Below are positions 6,106 to 11,090 of a DNA stretch of 11,090 bases, piece by piece. This DNA is from Moraxellaceae bacterium (GTDB lineage Bacteria > Pseudomonadota > Gammaproteobacteria > Pseudomonadales > Moraxellaceae). The notes under the pieces were generated by a model. That model saw only the letters and a list, made by a program, of their open reading frames with translations, was not told where the DNA came from and searched no databases. Position 1 is the first letter of the stretch. Every line of letters starts with the position of its first letter. A program made the position numbers and the translations under genes. The stretch lies in the NCBI GenBank assembly GCA_030146505.1, contig JASLCO010000400.1, positions 1-11,090 on the forward strand, given 5' to 3'.

Positions 6106-6602
6106 CACGGCTGCCACTCCAGTGCCAGTTGGAAACTGACCTCTCCCGCCTCCATGGGTTCCTGACTCAACGGCTCTATCGTCCGCCAAACCCTGCCAGC
6201 CCTGAGACGGCCAATATAAGCAAGGAAGCTTTTTGCATCATTAGCCTGACCCGCAATCTGCAATGTCAGCCCATCCTCCCCCGGCTGTATGCGGTTGATG
6301 CGAACAGATGAACCACTGGCTTCACGCAGTGCGTCCAGCATGGGCTCCCAAGGACGATTCAAATCCTGAGCAATCTGTACCAATGCTCTGGCTGCCTCTG
6401 GAGAGCGGGTCTGCATGTCAGCCGAATTACTTTGCCGCGACAGATTCTCTTCTTGAGCAATAACCTCTTTATGCTGGGCAATAGCAGAAACAAGCTCCTG
6501 CCTTTGCCAGAGCGCAAGCGAACTGCCAAACACTCCGGCGAGCAGGAAAATGCAGCCAAGCCAATCCATTACCGGCGGCATGAGCTCCATACGCAAGCGC
6601 AT
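6105..6602 (-). CDS. PilN-like inner-membrane platform protein
   Basis: 165 residues from ATG 6602-6600, which shares a base with the stop of the upstream gene (TGATG) and follows a G-rich site (GGGGTGG). A longer frame from 6731 overlaps the upstream gene and is rejected. Residues ~14-33 form one membrane span (LGCIFLLAGVFGSSLALW). Residues ~34-60 are helical and charged, and ~86-163 give a ferredoxin-like domain (PWEPMLDALREASGSSVRIN, LTLQIAGQANDAKSFLAYI, FQLALEW). That is the PilN plan, equivalent to the membrane and periplasmic half of GspL. With the preceding gene it forms a split GspL. PilN normally binds PilM by a short N-terminal INLLP-type motif; here the N-terminus MRLRMELMPP only loosely resembles it. 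Confidence 0.75.
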   Translation of the reverse strand: MRLRMELMPPVMDWLGCIFLLAGVFGSSLALWQRQELVSAIAQHKEVIAQEENLSRQSNSADMQTRSPEAARALVQIAQDLNRPWEPMLDALREASGSSVRINRIQPGEDGLTLQIAGQANDAKSFLAYIGRLRAGRVWRTIEPLSQEPMEAGEVSFQLALEWQP

Positions 6603-7372
6603 CAGGCCACCCCATAAAGAGCAAAACCAGCCATGCCGACATCGGAGATCGATAAGCTCCCTTCTGATCGAGGCCGGATGATCTCTACGGCTGTCGGGAC
6701 AGGTTGTGCTATTGGCAGCGCTGACGCCCACTGCACCGGCCCTTTCATGGACGACAAAAATCCGGGAATTTCGTCATCAAACAATGGCCGCCGGGAAATG
6801 CTATGGATATAACCCCGCTGATGCTCAATACGCAGCACACGCTGACCTTCGCGAATCAATAATGTGCCCGCCTTTTGCGAGAGTACTTTGTGGTGATGAT
6901 TCCAGATCACCATCAGCAAGGGCTGGACCGAATACAGATGCACACCCTGTTGCGCCAGTGAGTGTGTGAGTGCGGCCAGCGTGGACTGCTGCACGCATGC
7001 CACCAATACCGCCCTGCCGTAAGACAGGGGGCCAAAAGAAAACTGCCAACCGGAAGCAGACTGCTGGAACTGGTTCTCGAACAACGCACGCGCCAACTTT
7101 TCCCGCAGCTGTTGCCGCGCCAGACCCTCACCCCAAGGCAAGGTCAGATAGCGGAGCGATTGCCCACCCAGTGTCAGTGTCATGCGGGCACTTCTGGCAT
7201 GTGGCCATTTTTCGCATATTGCAGCCACAGCACTCTCGAATTTCCCTTCATCAACAGGAAACTCATGCTGCTCCAATGGTTCGGCCTTGAGCCATCCTCG
7301 CGCCAGGACAGCCGTAATCTGGCCATCCGCCATATAGGCATACAGTCGGTGGCTATTCCACAAACGTGACAC
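6602..7372 (-). CDS. GspL/PilM-like cytoplasmic platform protein
   Basis: 256 residues. I chose GTG 7372-7370: AGGA lies 8 bases upstream, the gene overlaps gspE by 20 bases, and a longer frame from 7429 would have no signal. The protein is soluble with no membrane span. Features: RLYAYMADGQITAVLARGWL at the N-terminus resembles the first strands of an actin-like fold; LTLGGQSLRYLTLPWG and LAREKLARALFEN-type text at ~65-100 and LVACVQQSTLAALTHSLAQQ at ~123-141 fit the GspL cytoplasmic or PilM pattern. The usual ATP-binding residues of PilM are not obvious. Normal GspL (about 400 residues) continues into a membrane and periplasmic half; here that half is the separate next gene. Expected role: dock the ATPase GspE to the inner-membrane platform. 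Confidence 0.7.
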   Translation of the reverse strand: MSRLWNSHRLYAYMADGQITAVLARGWLKAEPLEQHEFPVDEGKFESAVAAICEKWPHARSARMTLTLGGQSLRYLTLPWGEGLARQQLREKLARALFENQFQQSASGWQFSFGPLSYGRAVLVACVQQSTLAALTHSLAQQGVHLYSVQPLLMVIWNHHHKVLSQKAGTLLIREGQRVLRIEHQRGYIHSISRRPLFDDEIPGFLSSMKGPVQWASALPIAQPVPTAVEIIRPRSEGSLSISDVGMAGFALYGVA

Positions 7373-9014
7373 GATTGATTTCCTGAAGGGTTGTCTGCCC
7401 GGCCTGCACGGCACGCAAAGCCTGCTCACGCATGGAAACCATGCCCTGCCGCCGCGCCCATGCCTTGAGTTCCGCCAGCGGAGATTGCTGCAAGATCATC
7501 TGGCGCATTTCATCACCCAGCACGAGAACCTCGGCCAGTGCACGTCGTCCTTTGTAACCGGTGCCACGGCAATGCATGCAGCCACTTCCATGCCGGAATG
7601 TGAATTGGCTGGTATCCGTTGCAGAAAGCCCCGAGTCCTTGAGCAGCATCTCGTCCGGGGTCACGGCTTGCACACAGTGCGTACAGATGAGGCGCACCAA
7701 TCGCTGAGCGACAATGCCGTTCAAAGCCGTCACAAAGCTGTACGGGTCCACGCCCATGTGATGGAAGCGGCTGATGACATCGAAAACACTGTTGGCATGG
7801 ACCGAAGTGAAAACCAGATGGCCCGTCAGTGCCGCCTGCACGGCAATTTCAGCCGTTTCCTGATCACGGATTTCACCCACCAGAATGCGATCAGGATCGT
7901 GGCGGAGGATGGAGCGCAGGCCACGGGCAAAATCCAGCCCCTTCTTTTCATTCACGGGAATCTGGAGTACACCGGGCAATTGGTATTCAACCGGATCTTC
8001 AATGGTGATGATCTTGTCATTGCCCTTGTTGATTTCACTGAGGGTGGCGTAGAGCGAGGTAGTCTTGCCCGAACCCGTTGGCCCTGTAACCAGCAGCATG
8101 CCATAAGGCTGCATGGCCAGGCGGCGTATGATGGACCGCGTGTCCTCGTCAAAACCGAGAATATCCAGGCTAAGCTGGGCCGCTTCTGCGGTGAGCGATT
8201 GACGGTCAAGAATACGCAGCACCGCATCCTCACCGAAAAGGCCCGGCATGATGGAAACACGGAAATCAATTTCACGGGCCGCCATGGTCACGGCAAAGCG
8301 ACCATCCTGGGGAATGCGCTTCTCGCCGATATCCAGCTCAGCCATGACCTTGATACGGGAAATCACCTGATCGGTCAGTGCAACATCCGGCAAGCGCCTG
8401 GCCTCTGCCAAAACACCATCAATGCGGTATTTGATCACCAGGCCCTGTGCCGTGTTTTCAAAGTGGATATCACTTGCCCCGGCCTTGTGGGCGTCATACA
8501 GCGTGGAGTTCACAAAGCGGACAACCTGGCTTTCGTCCTGGGCAATGGAAGCCAGCGATATCTCTTCACTATCCTCAAGCCCACCGGTTTCAGTCTCCAG
8601 GCGTATGAGCTGGGACAGGACCTGCTGATGCTCTTCCAGGCGGGACAACAGTGCGCGTATTTCCAGAGGATGAGAAAAGGCAACACGAAAACCGGCTTCG
8701 ATGTGGTAACTGGCCCAGGTGAAAAGCCTGTCATCAAAAGGATCGGATGCCACAAAAAAACGGCCGTCGGCATCATCCATCAGAATGATGCACTGCCGGC
8801 GCAGGCAATCAGCGTAATCCAGCAGACCAAAATCCGGCGTCATTTGCTCCATGCGAGCCAACGACAAGGCCGGCATCCCCGCGTGCTGCTCGGCAACCCT
8901 GATGAGCACGTCGGCATCCAGACCAGAAAGGCGCTGCAAGGCCAGCAAAAAAGGTTCACCCTGTGTGCTGGCCCGGCGGGCCTCTTCAAAGAATACGGGA
9001 GCGATGGCTGTCAT
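7353..9014 (-). CDS. gspE: GspE secretion ATPase
   Basis: 553 residues, a cytoplasmic hexameric ATPase driving pseudopilus assembly. An N-terminal N1/N2-type region occupies ~1-150. The core has Walker A GPTGSGKTT (311-319, Lys317), Asp box ITIEDPVEYQ (~336-345), Walker B RILVGEIRD (376-384, Glu381) and His box GHLVFTSVHANS (~399-410). A zinc-binding insertion between Walker B and the C-terminus is present as ICTHC (Cys444/447) and CMHC (Cys479/482), a four-cysteine motif of GspE and PilB-type ATPases. Length is near the family norm (about 500-570). ATG 9014-9012 overlaps the gspF stop (ATGA). All catalytic motifs are intact, so the enzyme should be active. GspE of T2SS and PilB of pili are close; the operon's pseudopilin set favours GspE. 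Confidence 0.95.
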   Translation of the reverse strand: MTAIAPVFFEEARRASTQGEPFLLALQRLSGLDADVLIRVAEQHAGMPALSLARMEQMTPDFGLLDYADCLRRQCIILMDDADGRFFVASDPFDDRLFTWASYHIEAGFRVAFSHPLEIRALLSRLEEHQQVLSQLIRLETETGGLEDSEEISLASIAQDESQVVRFVNSTLYDAHKAGASDIHFENTAQGLVIKYRIDGVLAEARRLPDVALTDQVISRIKVMAELDIGEKRIPQDGRFAVTMAAREIDFRVSIMPGLFGEDAVLRILDRQSLTAEAAQLSLDILGFDEDTRSIIRRLAMQPYGMLLVTGPTGSGKTTSLYATLSEINKGNDKIITIEDPVEYQLPGVLQIPVNEKKGLDFARGLRSILRHDPDRILVGEIRDQETAEIAVQAALTGHLVFTSVHANSVFDVISRFHHMGVDPYSFVTALNGIVAQRLVRLICTHCVQAVTPDEMLLKDSGLSATDTSQFTFRHGSGCMHCRGTGYKGRRALAEVLVLGDEMRQMILQQSPLAELKAWARRQGMVSMREQALRAVQAGQTTLQEINRVTFVE

Positions 9015-10207
9015 TGCAGGCTCCCGGCCAGCTCAAATATGGGCAGATAAAGCAATACGACTATGCCCCCGATGACACCGCCAATCAGCAGCATCAACAC
9101 AGGCTCGAAAAGCTTGGCAAAACGCTCCACCCATTGCTCAACCTCCCTGTCATGGAAAGCAGCCGTTTGCTCCAGCATATCGGCCAACTGACCGTTACGC
9201 TCACCCGCACGCAACAAGCGCAGGGCCACCGGTGTGGTCAGCCCAACAGACTGCAGACTGGCACTGAGTGAGTGCCCCTGCGAGACGCCCTGCATGGCCT
9301 CCTCCATGGCCAGTTGCAACGCTGGCGCGAGCAAAGGCTGCGTCATTCGCATGGCCCTCAAGGCGGGAATACCGCCTTGAAGCAGCAGCCCCAGAGAGCG
9401 ATAGAAGCGGGAAAGCTGCATAAGCCTGAGCTGGCTGCCAATCAGGCGGCTTCTCTGCAAAACCCCCGCCATTTTTTGCCGCAAGGCAGGATTGCTGAAA
9501 ACAGACATGGCAGCGAACAGCAAACCGACAATGGCAACCGCCACCATCATGCCGTGTTGGCTGACAAACATGCCCCATTGCATGAGTAGGCGCGATGCCA
9601 ACGGCAACTGCTCACCCATGTCTTCATAAATGTGACTGAAGCGCGGCACCAGATAGCAGAGCAAAAAGAGGGCGACACCACCACCCACCACCATCAGCAT
9701 GGCAGGATAAAGAGCGGCACTGACGATCTTCTGCCTGATCAGCGCCATCTGTTCGTGATAACGCAGATAGCGCTCCAGTGCCGCCTGCATTTCGCCCGTC
9801 TGTTCACTGGCCGCAATGGAGGCCACAAAAAGCTCGGGAAACTCATCAGAAAAAGCAGAAAGCGCCTGCGAAAAAGGTTTGCCCTCCCGCATCGCACGCA
9901 ACAATTCGGAAAGAATGAGGCCACCCCGCGCATTCACATCTTGCTGACGCTCCTGCAGGGTTTCCAGTGTCTCTACAAGCGAAAGCCCTGCCTTGAGCAG
10001 GGCTTTCAGTTCATGCGCGAACAGCGCCAGATCAAACGATGGCTTGGGCCTCAGACTCGGCACAGACAAGGACAAAGGCCGGATATCCAGAATCTGCACA
10101 CCGGACTGGCGGGCAACCTTCTCAGCCTCAATCAGGGAATGAGCAGTGACAATAGACTCCTGCATTATTCCCGCTGTTGTCACCCCCTGTATGCGATAGC
10201 GCGGCAT
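9011..10207 (-). CDS. gspF: GspF inner-membrane platform protein
   Basis: 398 residues with a basic start MPRYRIQGVT. Two T2SSF domains are visible at about 62-187 and 263-386. Each has the family signature around FAHELKALLKAGLSLVETLE and SRFYRSLGLLLQGGIPALRA, plus GExNGQL-like text (GERNGQLADML, ~335-345). Three membrane spans are predicted near 165-186, 217-236 and 368-390. Length fits GspF/PilC (about 400). It would form the membrane core around which GspE turns subunits out of the bilayer. The ribosome site AGGA overlaps the gspG stop codon (TAGGAAAG) and lies 7 bases before ATG 10207-10205, so gspG, gspF and gspE form one translational chain. Confidence 0.93.
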   Translation of the reverse strand: MPRYRIQGVTTAGIMQESIVTAHSLIEAEKVARQSGVQILDIRPLSLSVPSLRPKPSFDLALFAHELKALLKAGLSLVETLETLQERQQDVNARGGLILSELLRAMREGKPFSQALSAFSDEFPELFVASIAASEQTGEMQAALERYLRYHEQMALIRQKIVSAALYPAMLMVVGGGVALFLLCYLVPRFSHIYEDMGEQLPLASRLLMQWGMFVSQHGMMVAVAIVGLLFAAMSVFSNPALRQKMAGVLQRSRLIGSQLRLMQLSRFYRSLGLLLQGGIPALRAMRMTQPLLAPALQLAMEEAMQGVSQGHSLSASLQSVGLTTPVALRLLRAGERNGQLADMLEQTAAFHDREVEQWVERFAKLFEPVLMLLIGGVIGGIVVLLYLPIFELAGSLQ

Positions 10208-10216
10208 CTGTCTTTC

Positions 10217-10627
10217 CTACCAATTGCCAATGTCCGCATTCTCTCCTTCGCCGCCCGGTGCCTTATCGGGGCCAAAGGAAAAAAGATCGTAGTCGGGGTT
10301 GTGTTGGCCCGGGCTTTTGTACTGATAAGGCTGCCCCCAAGGATCAAGAGGCACCGCTTTACGCAGATAAGGACCATTCCATTCAGAGGCATCAGCCGGA
10401 CGAACCATCAATACAGCCAAGCCCTGCTGTGTTCCCGGATAGCTGCGGTTGTCGAGGCGATACTGATCCAAAGCCTTGCCCAAGGCATCGACTTGGGCTT
10501 TTGCCGTTGTTATTTCAGAGCTGTTGACATTTTTGAAAAGATTCGGAGCAACAACACCAACCAACAGGCCAATAATTACCAAAACCACAAGCAGCTCCAA
10601 AAGGGTAAACCCTGACAGCCTGTGCAT
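10217..10627 (-). CDS. gspG: GspG major pseudopilin
   Basis: 136 residues from ATG 10627-10625. The leader is MHRLSG, then FTLLELLVVLVIIGLL with Glu at +5, so cleavage is after Gly6. An in-frame GTG at 10660 (GGAAAG 6 bases upstream) would lengthen the leader by 11 residues and cannot be excluded. The globular part has the full GspG signature: LGKALDQYRLDNRSYPGTQQ, then GLAVL, GPYLRKAVPLDPWGQPYQYK, and a C-terminal loop YDLFSFGPDKAPGGEGENAD ending IGNW, which carries the Asp-rich calcium site of major pseudopilins. It is the first gene of the operon. It should be the bulk pseudopilus subunit, matured by a prepilin peptidase not encoded here. Confidence 0.95.
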   Translation of the reverse strand: MHRLSGFTLLELLVVLVIIGLLVGVVAPNLFKNVNSSEITTAKAQVDALGKALDQYRLDNRSYPGTQQGLAVLMVRPADASEWNGPYLRKAVPLDPWGQPYQYKSPGQHNPDYDLFSFGPDKAPGGEGENADIGNW

Positions 10628-10701
10628 ATTTTTCACCGGACCATGACTTATAAAATGCACTTAATACTTTCCATCAATGAAAAATTATTTTTTAAAAACC
10701 C

Positions 10702-10737
10702 TAAAAAGACGCTTGGAGGCTATATAAATATGCCCCC
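10702..10737 (-). terminator. Weak terminator-like hairpin after the right-edge gene
   Basis: On the minus strand GGGGGC (10737-10732) can pair with GCCTCC (10720-10715), one mismatch, around an 11-base AT-only loop. A T-run (CTTTTTAG) follows about 6 bases later. It begins just after the stop of the upstream minus-strand gene. The large loop and gap before the T-run make it a poor match to a classical terminator. Confidence 0.25.
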
Positions 10738-10749
10738 AACCATTAGCAA
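10721..10749 (-). promoter_or_regulatory. Candidate sigma70-type promoter for the secretion operon
   Basis: On the minus strand TTGCTA (10749-10744) and TATATA (10726-10721) are separated by 17 bases. Each matches the consensus hexamer at four of six positions. Transcription would start near 10714 and give a leader of roughly 85 bases before gspG. The -35 overlaps the stop codon of the upstream gene and the -10 lies within a weak hairpin, so it competes with a terminator reading of the same bases. Other AT-rich hexamers nearer gspG could serve instead. Confidence 0.2.
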
Positions 10750-11090
10750 GAAAAATTCTCCCAAAATCTCCTACGATTCATATCCGCCAATTGCCTCACC
10801 TCAGGAGATTCATATAAATTTTCTGAAACATAGAACATGAATCTTGCAATAATTCGAACTTGTATTCTTGATAAACCTCTGTAATAGCCCACTAAATACT
10901 CATTGGGCCCAGCCCCTCCCTCATCATATGGGCTTAAAACCCCAATCCACGTACTGATAGCAAGCCCATTTGGCCTAAAATCTTCAAATTTATGAATATA
11001 TGCGTTTATAAAGGCAGCAACATAGTACCTAAAAGTATCAGGGTCTAAATAAAATAAGCCAGAATAATGCACATCAAAATACCAAGCAGG
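10743..11090 (-). CDS. DUF6714-like protein (tentative), N-terminus beyond right edge
   Basis: An open minus-strand frame covers 115 codons from the right edge to TAA at 10745-10743, with no stop upstream, so the start is outside the window; an in-frame GTG at 11072 is unlikely to be it. Visible motifs are SGLFYLDPDTFRYYVAAFIN near the start, then EYLVGYYRGLSRIQVRIIAR and FMFYVSENL. The combination of a 'phenylalanine-leucine-x-proline-x-alanine-phenylalanine-arginine-tyrosine-tyrosine'-like motif and a later LSxxQ helix resembles, from memory, the DUF6714 group of small uncharacterised proteins. Function unknown. Base composition is clearly more AT-rich than the secretion genes, hinting at a different origin. 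It is not part of the operon: a gap with a possible terminator and promoter follows. Confidence 0.5.
   Translation of the reverse strand, partial: PAWYFDVHYSGLFYLDPDTFRYYVAAFINAYIHKFEDFRPNGLAISTWIGVLSPYDEGGAGPNEYLVGYYRGLSRIQVRIIARFMFYVSENLYESPEVRQLADMNRRRFWENFSC

Noticed and set aside
7485..9050. A 521-codon plus-strand open frame opposite gspE
   Set aside because: It is antisense to a gene with every GspE motif intact, has His/Gln-rich composition typical of a reverse-strand shadow, and shows no recognisable domain.
9632..10615. A 327-codon plus-strand open frame opposite gspF and gspG
   Set aside because: It spans two well-supported minus-strand genes and their junction, and its composition is that of an antisense shadow.
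1405..10660. Type IV pilus or MSHA pilus operon
   Set aside because: There is no retraction ATPase, no MshA/PilA-like major pilin and no MshM/MshN; the head gene has the GspG calcium-loop signature, so a T2SS-like system fits better, though the platform genes are pilus-like.
1..11090. CRISPR arrays, tRNA or rRNA genes, insertion-sequence transposases
   Set aside because: I found no regularly spaced repeats, cloverleaf-like segments, rRNA signatures or transposase motifs on either strand by reading.

Overview
The window is from a Gram-negative proteobacterium, most likely beta or gamma. Outer-membrane secretin, inner-membrane platform, secretion ATPase and pseudopilin genes all point that way, as do decayed genes of the kind carried by proteobacterial plasmids and integrative conjugative elements (ICEs). 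It divides into three parts.

Left part (1 to about 1300), accessory or mobile-element-like. The start of a probable exported protein runs off the left edge on the minus strand, behind a doubtful small ORF. On the plus strand, a strong hairpin with a T-tract (377-410) precedes a small glycine-zipper protein (434-766) flanked by the two halves of a zinc ribbon, one cysteine of which is lost. Next comes a wreck: the first ~39 codons of a DUF932 (phage/plasmid-related) gene joined in frame to a radC pseudogene with frame changes, stop codons and a destroyed metal site. This looks like an eroding ICE or plasmid segment. A two-way terminator-like hairpin (about 1268-1295) separates it from the next part.

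Central part (1405-10660), one long minus-strand operon for a type II secretion (T2SS)-like machine. In transcription order it encodes a GspG major pseudopilin, GspF platform protein, GspE ATPase, GspL/PilM-like cytoplasmic protein, PilN-like protein, PilO/GspM-like protein, PilP/GspC-like protein, a large secretin lipoprotein (N-terminal TPR-like region, secretin core, C-terminal cohesin-like domain), two GspG-like pseudopilins, and a third pseudopilin-like protein without the canonical Glu at +5. Nearly every junction is a 4-base ATGA overlap, a TGATG overlap or a gap of a few bases, so translation is probably coupled. GspE would power assembly of a pseudopilus of GspG plus the three accessory pseudopilins on the GspF and PilM-N-O-P-like platform, and the PilP-like protein would link it to the secretin. 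GspH, GspI and GspJ, a classical GspK, prepilin peptidase and pilotin are not seen here, so processing must rely on a peptidase encoded elsewhere. The substrate cannot be told from the sequence.

Right part (10661-11090), visibly AT-rich. It holds the 3' end of an unrelated minus-strand gene (DUF6714-like, tentative) and the probable promoter region of the secretion operon.

The most interesting feature is the hybrid secretion system: GspG/F/E and Gsp-type pseudopilins combined with a type IV pilus-style split platform and a TPR-secretin-cohesin fusion.
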